This document shows positions 53,999 to 62,777 of a DNA stretch of 64,000 bases, piece after piece. Origin of the DNA: Burkholderia sp. BCC1644 (GTDB taxonomy: Bacteria; Pseudomonadota; Gammaproteobacteria; Burkholderiales; Burkholderiaceae). The notes under the pieces were generated by a model, which saw nothing but the letters and a program-made list of their open reading frames with translations, was not told where the DNA came from and made no database searches. The translations under genes and the position numbers were made by a program. The stretch's first letter is position 1. Every line of letters begins with the position of its first letter. Location of the stretch: the NCBI RefSeq assembly GCF_902833225.1, contig NZ_CADFEI010000015.1, positions 124,001-188,000 of the forward strand. The letters run 5' to 3'.

Positions 53999-54607
53999 AT
54001 GCGGACCTTCGTTCACGAGGAAGGGCGGTTGCCACACCAACTTGCAGCGGATCTCGGGCGCTATCGGCGCCGCGTGTTCGTCGAACAGCTCGGTTGGGCG
54101 CTCCCGTCGGCGAACGAAAGCTTCGAACGCGACCAGTTCGATCGCGACGATACCGTCTACGTGTTCGCGAGGAACGCGGGCGGCGACATGTGCGGATGTG
54201 CGCGCCTGCTGCCTACCACGCGCCCGTATCTGCTGAAGTCGCTGTTCGCCGACCTGATCGCCGAAGACATGCCGCTGCCGCAATCGGCTGCCGTCTGGGA
54301 GCTGTCCAGGTTCGCGGCGACCGACGACGAAGGCGGGCCGGGCAACGCCGAGTGGGCCGTGCGTCCGATGCTCGCGGCCGTCGTCGAATGCGCGGCGCAG
54401 CTCGGCGCACGGCAGCTGATCGGCGTGACGTTCGCGAGCATGGAGCGGCTGTTCCGCCGGATCGGCATTCACGCGCACCGCGCAGGCCCGCCGAAACAGG
54501 TGGACGGTCGTCTGGTGGTCGCGTGCTGGATCGACATTGATCCGCAAACGTTTGCGGCACTAGGAATCGAACCGGGGCAGGCAGCCCGGCAAGCCATCGC
54601 CGCCTGA
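53999..54607 (+). CDS. cepI: Acyl-homoserine lactone synthase CepI
   Basis: A 202-residue LuxI-family enzyme that makes mainly N-octanoyl-homoserine lactone from SAM and acyl-ACP. Conserved residues are present: the RYRRRVFVEQLGW stretch, FERDQFDRDDTVYVFAR, CARLLPTTRPYLL and WELSRFAA, then RRIGIHAHRAGPP. The length matches CepI. The next gene begins 51 bases later with its own strong ribosome binding site and is probably co-transcribed. Confidence 0.97.
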   Translation: MRTFVHEEGRLPHQLAADLGRYRRRVFVEQLGWALPSANESFERDQFDRDDTVYVFARNAGGDMCGCARLLPTTRPYLLKSLFADLIAEDMPLPQSAAVWELSRFAATDDEGGPGNAEWAVRPMLAAVVECAAQLGARQLIGVTFASMERLFRRIGIHAHRAGPPKQVDGRLVVACWIDIDPQTFAALGIEPGQAARQAIAA

Positions 54608-54658
54608 ACCGGAACGCGCGTTTCCGTTCGGGCGGCATCGTAACGAAGGAGAACCAAC

Positions 54659-55426
54659 GTGGACCAGTCTCAGGTCTTTCGCGCGATGATGCCCGGGTTG
54701 ACGAGCGCCAGCGGCGCCAACATCACGGTCGCCTATCCGTCGTTTCCCAGGCCGCTGCCGCTCGTGCGGCTCGACCGCCGCGGGCTCGTGTTTCGTGCCG
54801 CCGGCGCCGCGCCGCTCGTCTGCGGTCTGCCGCGCCCGGCGACGCTCCTGGTCGCGGACGCGCCGCTCTGCTCGCTGCGCCTTGTGATTCGCGACATCGC
54901 CCCGGCCGGCAGCGGCCGGCACGACCTGACGATGCAGCCGTCCGGCGCCGCCGGCGACGAATTGCTGTGGCATGCGCTGCGCGATCGCGAACCGTACCGT
55001 CACATTCAGCACCCGCTCGCGCCTGTCGACACGGCCGTCGCCGCCGACAGCAGCGAGCCGCTCGCAGCGGCCGGCGAAGCTGCACCCCGGCCGTCGCGCA
55101 GCGCGGCCTTCCGCCTGCCTTGCCGTAGCGATGCGCTGTTCTTTGCCGACTGGCTCGAATACCACTTCGACGAACTGCGCGCGCTGTCGCAGCAGCACGG
55201 GCCGCAACTGCAGCTCAACCAGCTCGAACGACAGGTCGCCGACGACGAGGTCGGCGTGCGCTTCGTCTACGACATCGACGGGCATGCCACGCGGCACGCG
55301 CTGACCGACTGCGCACGCGAGGCCTGTGCATGGATCGAGACGGAAATGCGCGACAAGTACGCGCTGCCTGTCGCGCAGGAGCGGTTCGGCGCATTTGCGG
55401 CGCACGCACGGGCCGGCGGCATGTGA
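54659..55426 (+). CDS. cepI-linked conserved hypothetical protein (BCAM1871-like)
   Basis: A 255-residue soluble protein starting at GTG 54659, with AAGGAG 7 bases upstream. In the B. cepacia complex a conserved hypothetical gene follows cepI, and this is its likely counterpart. The C-terminal half (DELRALSQQHGPQLQLNQLE, DDEVGVRFVYDIDGHATRHA) looks like a DUF1488-type region in its last 80 residues, which I hold as tentative. The function is unknown. Confidence 0.75.
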   Translation: MDQSQVFRAMMPGLTSASGANITVAYPSFPRPLPLVRLDRRGLVFRAAGAAPLVCGLPRPATLLVADAPLCSLRLVIRDIAPAGSGRHDLTMQPSGAAGDELLWHALRDREPYRHIQHPLAPVDTAVAADSSEPLAAAGEAAPRPSRSAAFRLPCRSDALFFADWLEYHFDELRALSQQHGPQLQLNQLERQVADDEVGVRFVYDIDGHATRHALTDCAREACAWIETEMRDKYALPVAQERFGAFAAHARAGGM

Positions 55427-55428
55427 AT

Positions 55429-55556
55429 CGGTAACGGCTACCAGTTGCACGGATACAACTAGGGCTTGCAAACGTCCGGGTTTTCCCTTAAATTTACGTC
55501 TGTCTCCTCCATGTCTCCAAACATGGATTCAGCCCGCTCAAGCAGCGGGCTTTTTT
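55429..55556 (+). ncRNA. Candidate short quorum-sensing-linked RNA or 3' end of the cepI transcript
   Basis: A cep-box-like sequence (55429-55450, 16 of 22 positions match the cepI box) is followed by TTGCAA (55466-55471), 17 bases, and TAAATT (55489-55494), a plausible -35/-10 pair. A Rho-independent terminator lies at 55531-55556. Transcription from this promoter would give an RNA of about 60 bases with no ORF. Alternatively the terminator simply ends the cepI operon. There is no experimental support. Confidence 0.25.
55531..55556 (+). terminator. Rho-independent terminator downstream of the cepI operon
   Basis: Stem AGCCCGCT / AGCGGGCT (55531-55538 with 55544-55551), a 5-base loop, then a run of T residues to 55556. 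Confidence 0.9.
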
Positions 55557-55686
55557 ATTGCCTGCGTGGAATCCGGGGCCACATCATTGGTCGCCTTTAC
55601 CACCGGCCGCGTAAGCATTTCGACACGCCACGATCCAAATCGACCGGATATCATCGGCGGGCCTGCCACCCTTCGCCGAGGTCATC

Positions 55687-56073
55687 TTGCACGCCCACCT
55701 GCGCATTGCCCGCCCGGTCAGCAACCTCGCCCGCACCGAGCGCATGTATCGCGACGCCCTCGACTTGTCGGTCCTCGCCCGCTTCGACGATCAAGACGGC
55801 TTTTCCGGCGTGATGCTGGGCCGTGACGGTCTCGACTATCACTTCGAATTCACGCACTGCCCCGATCATCCGATCGCGCCGTCGCCGACGCCCGAGGACC
55901 TGATCGTCTTCTACCTGCCCGATCGCCCGGAATGGGAAGCCGCATGTGAGCGCGCTACCGCACATGGCTTCATGCCCGTGACGTCGTTCAATCCGTACTG
56001 GGAAATTTCCGGTCAGACCTTCGAGGATGCCGACGGCTACCGGATCGTGCTGCAGAACGGCACGTGGCGCTGA
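55687..56073 (+). CDS. VOC family (glyoxalase-like) protein
   Basis: A 128-residue protein of the vicinal-oxygen-chelate fold with two beta-alpha-beta-beta-beta units (LRIARPVSNLARTERMYRDA, then ERATAHGFMPVTSFNPYWE). It ends in the typical FEDADGYRIVLQNG. The start shown is TTG 55687, and an alternative downstream start is possible. The function is not predictable. Confidence 0.75.
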   Translation: MHAHLRIARPVSNLARTERMYRDALDLSVLARFDDQDGFSGVMLGRDGLDYHFEFTHCPDHPIAPSPTPEDLIVFYLPDRPEWEAACERATAHGFMPVTSFNPYWEISGQTFEDADGYRIVLQNGTWR

Positions 56074-56094
56074 CACGCGAAGACGCGTGAGCCG

Positions 56095-56661
56095 TTACGC
56101 GCCGGCAACGCCGCCGGCGCGCGCGACGTACACGACGTGCGGCCGCAGCGGGTGCCCGTCCGGCAACGCCGGGTGATCGAAATCGCGCGCGGGTTGGCGC
56201 AGCATGCCGAGCCGCTCCATCACGCGCCGTGATCGCACGTTGGTGTCGGCCGTCCACGCGAAGATCTCTCCGAGCCCTGCCCGGCCGAGTGCGTCGGTCA
56301 ATGCGGCGGCAGCCGCTTCGACCGCGTAGCCATGCCCCCAGGCGTGGCGCGCCTGCCGCCACATGATCTCGATACACGGTGCCATCGGGTGCGTTGCTCG
56401 CGCTTCGTGCGACAGGCCGCAAAGCCCGATCAGCATCGCATCGGCACGACGTTCGACCGCCCACACACCGAAACCGTGTGCATCGAAATGCGCTTCGAAG
56501 CGCGCGACGAGGTCGCTCGCCTCGGTGACGGACATCGGGCCGCGTGCGAGCCACGCAGTCACGTCCGGATCCGTATGCATCGCCGAAAGCGCACCCGCAT
56601 CCGACGCGCGCCAGCGACGCAGTGTCAGGCGTTCGGTTTCGATCTTCGAGGGGGTGGACAT
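56095..56661 (-). CDS. GNAT family N-acetyltransferase (RimJ/RimL-like)
   Basis: A 188-residue acetyltransferase. The N-terminus IETERLTLRRWRASDAGAL is typical of the RimJ/RimL group. The acetyl-CoA region is GHGYAVEAAAAALTDALGRA, and NVRSRRVMERLGM closes the fold. It converges on the VOC gene. Confidence 0.88.
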   Translation of the reverse strand: MSTPSKIETERLTLRRWRASDAGALSAMHTDPDVTAWLARGPMSVTEASDLVARFEAHFDAHGFGVWAVERRADAMLIGLCGLSHEARATHPMAPCIEIMWRQARHAWGHGYAVEAAAAALTDALGRAGLGEIFAWTADTNVRSRRVMERLGMLRQPARDFDHPALPDGHPLRPHVVYVARAGGVAGA

Positions 56662-56790
56662 GGAGATGCGGATCGTACCGGCGGCAGCGGAACGCTGGTG
56701 ACGTCACGAACCCGAAGGCGGACGGCTGTCGAAGCGAGAACCTCGATCGTCGCGTCTGCCCGCGACGATCGAGAGAACAAACAACGCGAA

Positions 56791-56810
56791 ACGGGCGCAG
56801 GCACGCCCGT
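56791..56810 (-). terminator. Probable terminator hairpin of ribA
   Basis: A 7-bp stem (56791-56797 with 56804-56810), read on the minus strand and followed by a short TTT. It lies just after the ribA stop. The U-tract is weak. Confidence 0.4.
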
Positions 56811-56815
56811 GGGGG

Positions 56816-57466
56816 TTACTCGTTTTCTTCGAAGTAATGCCCGAACTTCGTCTGCTTCGTGCGGATATAACGCTCGTTTTCCTCGCGCACGGGCACCGCA
56901 AGCGCAACCCGCTCGCAGACGGGAATGCCGTGCTTCGCGAGCGTGTCGAACTTCTCGGGGTTGTTGCTCATCAGCCGCACCGACGTCACGCCGAGGATCC
57001 GGAGGATCGCGGCGGCCGAATCGTATTCGCGGGCGTCGTCGGGCAGGCCGAGGTCGAGGTTAGCTTCGACGGTGTCGCGCCCCTGCTCCTGCAGCGCGTA
57101 CGCGCGGATCTTGTTGCTCAGGCCGATCCCGCGCCCCTCGTGGCCGCGCAGATACAGCAGCACGCCGCGGTCTTCCGCCGCGATGTAGCGCAACGCGAGG
57201 TCGAGCTGCTCGCCGCAATCGCAGCGATACGAGCCGAATACGTCGCCGGTCAGGCATTCGGAATGCAGCCGCGTCAGCACGGACTGCTCGCCGGCCACGT
57301 CGCCCATCACGAGCGCAAGATGTTCGGCATCGCTGCCCGATACGCGAAACGCGTATGACTTGAACGTACCGTAGCGCGTAGGCAGCGACGCGGTGGCGAC
57401 GAGTGTCACGCACTCGTCGGCCTGGCCATTGCCCGGCGTGGGCGATTGGGGATGCGAAGACATCAT
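56816..57466 (-). CDS. ribA: GTP cyclohydrolase II RibA
   Basis: A 216-residue enzyme that opens the GTP imidazole ring at the start of riboflavin synthesis. The zinc site C-x10-C-x-C ([20 protein letters not shown]) lies at about residues 70-82. The catalytic [20 protein letters not shown] stretch and the [11 protein letters not shown] motif are intact. It is a single-function RibA without RibB, standing alone. The start ATG 57466 is adjacent to a second ATG. Confidence 0.95.
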   Translation of the reverse strand: MMSSHPQSPTPGNGQADECVTLVATASLPTRYGTFKSYAFRVSGSDAEHLALVMGDVAGEQSVLTRLHSECLTGDVFGSYRCDCGEQLDLALRYIAAEDRGVLLYLRGHEGRGIGLSNKIRAYALQEQGRDTVEANLDLGLPDDAREYDSAAAILRILGVTSVRLMSNNPEKFDTLAKHGIPVCERVALAVPVREENERYIRTKQTKFGHYFEENE

Positions 57467-57644
57467 GAATTCAATCGAAACGTTCAGGAATGTAGGAGTT
57501 GTGTGGATAGTGCGTGACGGGAGTTTACCGCTAATCTGGAAACGTCACGCGACTGCCACTGCCTGCCCGGCTATACTGGGCTCATCGGGTGTCGCGCACC
57601 AACGCCCAGCCTTTCCTGTATCGACCTGCACACGGAGAAAGCGA

Positions 57645-58103
57645 ATGAGCACGACTGTCGCGCAGATTCTCAAGGCCAAGCCGGATTCGGGCCGCACGAT
57701 CTACACCGTCACGAAGACCGATCTCGTCTACGACGCCATCAAGCTGATGGCGGAAAAGGGGATCGGTGCGTTGCTGGTCGTGGACGGCGACGACATCGCT
57801 GGCATCGTCACCGAGCGCGATTATGCGCGCAAGGTTGTCCTGCAGGACCGTTCATCGAAAGCCACCCGCGTCGAGGAAATCATGACGGCCAAGGTGCGCT
57901 ACGTCGAACCATCGCAATCGACCGACGAGTGCATGGCGCTGATGACCGAGCACCGGATGCGCCACCTGCCCGTCCTCGACGGCGGCAAGCTGGTCGGCCT
58001 CATCTCGATCGGCGACCTCGTGAAGAGCGTGATTGCCGATCAGCAGTTCACGATCAGCCAGCTCGAACACTACATTCACGGCACGCCGGTCGCTTCCACC
58101 TGA
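57645..58103 (+). CDS. CBS-domain protein
   Basis: A 152-residue protein made of two CBS domains (about 12-65 and 75-130; GIGALLVVDGDDIAGIVTER and HRMRHLPVLDGGKLVGLISI). CBS pairs usually bind adenosine ligands and regulate a partner. A good ribosome binding site (GGAGAAAG) precedes the ATG. No partner is evident. An imperfect hairpin near 58118-58142 without a U-tract follows. Confidence 0.9.
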   Translation: MSTTVAQILKAKPDSGRTIYTVTKTDLVYDAIKLMAEKGIGALLVVDGDDIAGIVTERDYARKVVLQDRSSKATRVEEIMTAKVRYVEPSQSTDECMALMTEHRMRHLPVLDGGKLVGLISIGDLVKSVIADQQFTISQLEHYIHGTPVAST

Positions 58104-58260
58104 TCCGCTCCAGCGAAAAAGGCCCAAACGCGTGAGCGTCTGGGCGGAAAGCCGCCGACTTGCGGCGACGGAGGTTCTGCTCCTGCGGGCAAACGACGCG
58201 CGCAAATGGCGCGCGTCACGTCGATGGAATGGTGCGCTCGGGCAGACCGGGGACGTTCGA

Positions 58261-58590
58261 TTAGTTGCCGAAATAGACCGAGTTCACGGGGTTCGGCGCG
58301 TCATGCGTCATGCGGCGGCCTGCCTGGCCGGCACCCGTCGCCACGGCACCGTAGCCGCTCGTGTCGGCCTGCGCGAGCATCGGCTGGTTCGGCTGGATGC
58401 GTTGTTCGGCTGCCTGGATGTTGTTCGGGTACTGCGAATCGCTCGCCAGCGGCTTGTAGCCGTTCTGTTCGAGTTGCACGAGTTCGGCCTTGACCTGGTC
58501 GCGCGTCAGCCCCTGCTCGGACTGTGCAAACGATGCGATCGGTGCGGCAAGGACGGATGCGGCGATGGCTGCGTAGATGATCGACTTCAT
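58261..58590 (-). CDS. DUF4148 domain protein, exported
   Basis: A 109-residue protein with a signal peptide (MKSIIYAAIAASVLAAPIAS, cleaved at SFA-QS) and the DUF4148 core TRDQVKAELVQLEQNGYKPL. Small exported proteins of this family are abundant in Burkholderia and of unknown role. Confidence 0.85.
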   Translation of the reverse strand: MKSIIYAAIAASVLAAPIASFAQSEQGLTRDQVKAELVQLEQNGYKPLASDSQYPNNIQAAEQRIQPNQPMLAQADTSGYGAVATGAGQAGRRMTHDAPNPVNSVYFGN

Positions 58591-59102
58591 GATTTACCTC
58601 CGGAATATGTTCTCTTTTGACGTCGCCTCGGCAGGACTGTCTGAAGCGATTGAAACCAGTGTAGTGCTCGCCACTCCGAGGGGAAACCCTTAGTTTGAAC
58701 ATACAGCGTTGCGATTTTGGCAAATATCACTGAGTGTTTCTGAGCACATCCGTCGCGACTTGCTTCATCTGTACAACAATCGCTGACGAAACGCCAACAA
58801 CCGGATCACATATCCCAAAGGTTGTGTTGTAGAATCGTAAGGTTTTATTCGCCAGTCGATATTCCATCCACCATGTACGCGCTCACGCCCCCTTCGGTTT
58901 CGCCGTCCGGCCCGGCCGGCGTGCGCGCGCACGCCGGCCATCCGGCGCATCCCCTCGCTCGACGCACGGCCCAGGCGCCGCTCGCGCCTGCCCGGCGCCT
59001 GATCTGACGGCTCGGTCTCCTCCCGGAGCCAGGTCAGACAGGCTCCGGGCGATCCCCATAGGCACGCCACGCCTGCCCTTGCCGATCATTTGGAGAACTG
59101 CC
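58591..59102. other. Intergenic region upstream of the Rnk-like gene
   Basis: About 510 bases, AT-rich in the first half. It should hold the leftward DUF4148 promoter and the rightward promoter of the next gene; a -10-like TAGAAT lies near 58830. A 44-codon frame from 58873 has no ribosome binding site and an Arg/Pro/Ala-rich translation, so I do not call it a gene. A GGAGCC/GGCTCC hairpin lies near 59024-59047. Confidence 0.4.
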
Positions 59103-59501
59103 ATGAAACAACGCCTTTACCAGTTGACCGAACTCGACGTTGCTCGCCTCGAAAAGCACGCCGAACACAACCCGCGCTTCCAGACCATGCTCGACACGCT
59201 GCTCGAGCGTGCCGACATCGTCCAGCCCGACGCCATCAAGGCGAATGTCGTCACGATGAACTCGCAGATCACACTGCTCGACGAGGCGACCCAGGAACAG
59301 GCCACCTGGACGATTGTTTATCCCGATTCCGCCAATCTCGAACTCGGCCGCCTGAACGTCTTCTCGCCTGTCGGCATGGCGCTGCTGGGCACGCAGCGTG
59401 GCCAGATGGTCAAGGTGATGCAGCCGAGCGGCGCCGAAAAGCTGATGAAGGTCTCCGCGATCGTGTTCCAGCCGGAGGCCAACGGCGAATACACGCGCTG
59501 A
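59103..59501 (+). CDS. rnk: Rnk-like nucleoside diphosphate kinase regulator (GreA/GreB C-terminal fold)
   Basis: A 132-residue protein. A short helical N-terminal part (TELDVARLEKHAEHNPRFQT) is followed by the GreA/GreB-type C-terminal domain (ATWTIVYPDSANLELGRLNV, SPVGMALLGTQRGQ). Rnk proteins bind RNA polymerase near the secondary channel without the long coiled coil of GreA. GGAG lies before the ATG. Confidence 0.8.
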   Translation: MKQRLYQLTELDVARLEKHAEHNPRFQTMLDTLLERADIVQPDAIKANVVTMNSQITLLDEATQEQATWTIVYPDSANLELGRLNVFSPVGMALLGTQRGQMVKVMQPSGAEKLMKVSAIVFQPEANGEYTR

Positions 59502-59542
59502 GCCATCGGTAGCCAGCGCCGAGCTCGACACGGGCGCAGAAC

Positions 59543-59573
59543 GAAAAAAGCGAGGCACCGGCCTCGCTTTTTT
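59543..59573 (+). terminator. Terminator of the Rnk-like gene
   Basis: Stem GCGAGGC / GCCTCGC (59550-59556 with 59561-59567) with an ACCG loop, preceded by A6 and followed by T6. It can act in both directions. Confidence 0.93.
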
Positions 59574-59616
59574 GCATTCGGACGATCCGAAACGTCGTCA
59601 TCCCATTCCGCAGACG

Positions 59617-59644
59617 AAAAAAAGGCGCCCGAAGGCGCCTTTTT
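59617..59644 (-). terminator. Terminator of the porin gene
   Basis: Stem AGGCGCC / GGCGCCT (59623-59629 with 59634-59640), flanked by A7 and T5. On the minus strand it follows the porin stop and gives a U-rich tail. Confidence 0.93.
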
Positions 59645-59678
59645 CGATGCTGCGAAGCGGGTTACCCCGCCGTCACGC

Positions 59679-60812
59679 TTAGAAGCGGTGACGCAGACCA
59701 ACCGTTGCTGCGGTTTGGTTGATCGACGAGCTCGGCAGGACCGAGTTGTCGCCGTTGTAGATCGATGCGCCGATGCCGTTCTTCGCTGCACGCTGGTACA
59801 CAGCTTGTGCGTAGACGTCCGTGCGCTTCGACAGTGCGTAGTCAGCTTGCAGGCCGAACTGGTTCCAGTGCGTGCTGCCGTTGTTGATCTTCGCGTTCGT
59901 GTACGTGTAAGCAGCACCCAGGCCGAGAGCCGGCGTCAGGTTGTACTTTGCGTTGACTTCGTAGTTGTCGGTGCGCACCGAGCCGAGGCTACCAACAGCA
60001 TTGTTGTCGAGACGCGCTTGCGTCCATGCAGCGCCGACTTGTGCCGGGCCGAATGCGTAGCCAGCAGCAGCACCGTACGTGCGGACACGGCCTTGGCTAG
60101 CGATGCCACCGATCGCCGACGACGTCGCGCCGTTTGCGTTCGTACCGTCACCCAGGTTCGCTTGCGAGTATGCAGCAGCAAGCTTCAGGCCTTGGAACTG
60201 GTATGCAGCACCCGCGCTGTATGCACGGTTGTTGGCGAAGTTCGTGTTGTTCGAGAACGAGTACGTGCCGCCGAATTGCAGGCCAGCGTAGTTCGCGCTC
60301 GTGTACTTGATCGTGTTGTTCTGAGCGACATCACCGTTCGTGCTCAGACGGTCAAGGTTCAGCGGGTGCGCGAAGTACGTGCCGCCCCACGAGCCCGTTG
60401 CCGTCAGCGGCGCCAGGTAGTCTTGCGTTGCGTCGTATTGCTTACCCAGCGTGACCGTGCCGTACTGGCTCGACAGGCCGACGAAAGCTTGACGGTTGAA
60501 CATGCCGCCGTTGCCGTTCGCGAACTTGCCGTTACCGATGTTGAAGCCGCTTTCCAACGTGAAGATTGCCTTCAGGCCGCCACCCAGGTCTTCCGAGCCA
60601 CGCAGGCCGAAACGGCTCTGGTCAATGCCCGAACCCATCGACCAACGCGACTTGCCGTTGACCGGCACGCCCGATGCGTTGACGCCCGTTGCGACGTTGC
60701 TTTGGTAGGTGATGCCTGCGTCCAGCACGCCGTACAGCGTGACGCTGCTTTGTGCGTGAGCGACGGTAGCAAACGATGCTGCAGCTGCTGCAACGATCAG
60801 AGTCTTGTTCAT
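59679..60812 (-). CDS. Gram-negative porin (OpcP/OmpC-like)
   Basis: A 377-residue outer-membrane trimeric porin. The signal peptide MNKTLIVAAAAASFATVAHA is followed by QSSVTLYGVLDAGITYQSN. The conserved GSRFGLRGSEDLGGGLKAIF-type stretch is seen as SRFGLRGSEDLGGGLKAIF, and the protein ends in the terminal Phe of VGLRHRF. Codon use is more biased than in neighbours (many GCA, GCT and ACG choices), as expected of a highly expressed gene. Confidence 0.95.
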   Translation of the reverse strand: MNKTLIVAAAAASFATVAHAQSSVTLYGVLDAGITYQSNVATGVNASGVPVNGKSRWSMGSGIDQSRFGLRGSEDLGGGLKAIFTLESGFNIGNGKFANGNGGMFNRQAFVGLSSQYGTVTLGKQYDATQDYLAPLTATGSWGGTYFAHPLNLDRLSTNGDVAQNNTIKYTSANYAGLQFGGTYSFSNNTNFANNRAYSAGAAYQFQGLKLAAAYSQANLGDGTNANGATSSAIGGIASQGRVRTYGAAAGYAFGPAQVGAAWTQARLDNNAVGSLGSVRTDNYEVNAKYNLTPALGLGAAYTYTNAKINNGSTHWNQFGLQADYALSKRTDVYAQAVYQRAAKNGIGASIYNGDNSVLPSSSINQTAATVGLRHRF

Positions 60813-61389
60813 TCGTGGAGCTCCCTTCTAAAAAGAGGCAGGTCTCGCGACCTTGTTCATAAACGGTCTGCAACCGCCCGGGAGCGCCATCGATCCTGCT
60901 GGCCGCGCCCGGATAGTTGCCCGTTTGGGAACCGTGAGTTTAGGGGTGTACCCTAGGGGAGCGATCCGCAAATAAAGAAATAAGCTTTTCCAGAACTAGA
61001 AATAATGAAAGTGGGGCCTAGTCATAAGTATTTGTTTTAACGTTTGTTTTTGACTTCTTGACGACGGCATTTTGGAGGCATTCATCGCACCATTCTTACA
61101 TGTCATCGTCTTGACGGTTGCATAGAAACAACAAACGGATCCGACGCAGCACCCCCAAATCGGTAACTTATACCTATTTTAGTCCCAAATTCCGGGTGCC
61201 GGGCGTCTAAAACGTACTCGCCCTTCTGTAAACAGGGTGCCTCGGGCGATGTCCCCGTCAGTCGACGGAAAGGAAATGGCGGTTGCCACCTGACGTGACA
61301 CGCAGTAACAGCCTTAACCGCTCGCGTAACCCGGCCGGTGCACTGGCAGGCTAATGTAAGGCAGCCTTCAATACTGAACAGGACACGCC
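60813..61389. other. Porin upstream region
   Basis: About 580 bases without a gene, AT-rich between 60960 and 61080. It must contain the porin promoter on the minus strand and the promoter of the WXXGXW gene on the plus strand. No regulator site is named with confidence. Confidence 0.4.
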
Positions 61390-61761
61390 ATGAATCGACG
61401 CTCGTTGTTGCGCGCCATCGGATTGACCGCCGCCTTCGCCGGCACCGGCTGGCTGCGCGCCGCTTCGGCCCAGCCCGCGCCGCCCGTGTATCGGCCGTCC
61501 GGCCCGAACCGCGTGCCCGGCGGCCCGCCGTATGACGATCGCCCGCGCTCCGGGCCGCCGGCAGCCCGGCACGACCGCCGGCCGCCGCCACCCCGGCCGC
61601 ACGGCTATATATGGACGGACGGCTATTGGCGCTGGCAGCGTGGCCGCTATATATGGGTGTCCGGCCGCTGGGTCGCACGACGCCCCGGACGTCGCTGGGT
61701 ACCCGGCTACTGGCGCCGCCAGGGGCCGGCATGGGTCTACGTCGAAGGCTCGTGGCGATAG
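61390..61761 (+). CDS. WXXGXW-repeat exported protein
   Basis: A 123-residue protein with a Tat-like or Sec signal (MNRRSLLRAIGLTAAFAGTG, then AASAQ), a Pro/Arg-rich stretch and three repeats of the YxWxxGxW type: YIWTDGYWRWQRG, YIWVSGRWV and WVPGYWRR, then WVYVEGSWR. The family is common in beta-proteobacteria and of unknown function, probably periplasmic or surface-bound. Confidence 0.85.
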   Translation: MNRRSLLRAIGLTAAFAGTGWLRAASAQPAPPVYRPSGPNRVPGGPPYDDRPRSGPPAARHDRRPPPPRPHGYIWTDGYWRWQRGRYIWVSGRWVARRPGRRWVPGYWRRQGPAWVYVEGSWR

Positions 61762-62053
61762 GATGCCGCCCGGCTCCGGCCAATGAAGGTCCGGAGCCGG
61801 ACGGCGCGCGGGAAGCGGCGCCGTTCGCGCCGTGAATCAGGATGCACGGCCCGCAATCAGCGCATCGTTACGCCAGCGCCCTGCCGCCTTCGCGACGAAC
61901 ACATCGACGCATCATCGCGGCCGTTCGTCGCGACGGCATCCTTCGGATAACGAAATCAATCGATGCCGACGCAAACGGATCCGGCCATGCGTCGTTCCAT
62001 CGCGCGCCATCTGCGGCACGCCATGCACCGGCGAAGCGGCCGGTGCGTCCTGC
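61762..62053. other. Intergenic, no gene seen
   Basis: About 290 bases between convergent genes. It starts with an inverted repeat (GGCTCCGGCC to GGTCCGGAGCC, about 61772-61799) that may terminate the WXXGXW gene. No coding signal is seen. Confidence 0.4.
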
Positions 62054-62440
62054 TCAACGCCCGCCGCCCTCCGGTTCCCGCGCACGACGACGCGCCGCGC
62101 AGATCGCGCGATGATGTTCGTCGGCCCACCGGATCATCGCCTGCATCGGCGTGAGGAACGAGCGCCCGAGATCGGTCAGCGCATACTCGACGCGCGGCGG
62201 CACTTCGGCGAACAGCGCGCGGCTGACGAAGCCGTCCTGCTCGAGCCGCTTCAGCGTACGCGACAGCATCTGGTTCGACACATCGCCGATCGCGCGGCCG
62301 AGTTCGTTGAAACGCATCGTTCCGCCGGACAGCGCTTCGAGCACGAGCAGGCTCCACTGGTCGCCGATGCGGTCGAGCACATCGCGGATCGGGCAAGGCT
62401 GGTCGAGTTCGACGGATTCGTCGGCGGACGGCAACGGCAT
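62054..62440 (-). CDS. HxlR family transcriptional regulator
   Basis: A 128-residue winged-helix regulator with the family core CPIRDVLDRIGDQWSLLVLE, LSGGTMRFNELGRAIGDVSN, QMLSRTLKRLEQDGFVSR and YALTDLGRSF. An N-terminal Cys before the core is typical of redox- or aldehyde-sensing members. The start ATG 62440 has purine-rich sequence upstream. It diverges from the NTF2-like gene, which it may regulate. Confidence 0.92.
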   Translation of the reverse strand: MPLPSADESVELDQPCPIRDVLDRIGDQWSLLVLEALSGGTMRFNELGRAIGDVSNQMLSRTLKRLEQDGFVSRALFAEVPPRVEYALTDLGRSFLTPMQAMIRWADEHHRAICAARRRAREPEGGGR

Positions 62441-62777
62441 GACTGGACTCTCTTCTCTCTTTCTAGGGCAATGCACGGTCATCGCGGTGTGACCTGTTCA
62501 CACCGCGATGACTTCTTGTGACGGGTTCGCGGCAACTGTACCATTCGATCGACCCGGCAACCGGCACGATTCGCCAGTTCACCGAAACATGACGATGCCG
62601 CACGGCATCGCCGTATCAGCCGCCGCGACGCCCCATGCGTTGCGACGAATCCTTCGCATCGGGACTGCACGCGTGCCGGCAATTGCACCCTGCCGCCCGC
62701 CGATCGTCACGATCGGCGTCACCCGCAGTCGCGCATCGCGCGCCCACTCACGAACCGTCAGACAAGGAAACCGCTAC
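62441..62777. other. Divergent promoter region of hxlR and the NTF2-like gene
   Basis: 337 bases without a gene. An inverted repeat (CATCGCGGTGTGA to TCACACCGCGATG, about 62480-62510) with a short AT-rich centre is a good candidate HxlR operator; its arms match over about 13 bases. Confidence 0.5.

Noticed and set aside
58873-59007. A 44-codon ORF before the Rnk-like gene
   Set aside because: No ribosome binding site and a low-complexity Ala/Pro/Arg translation.
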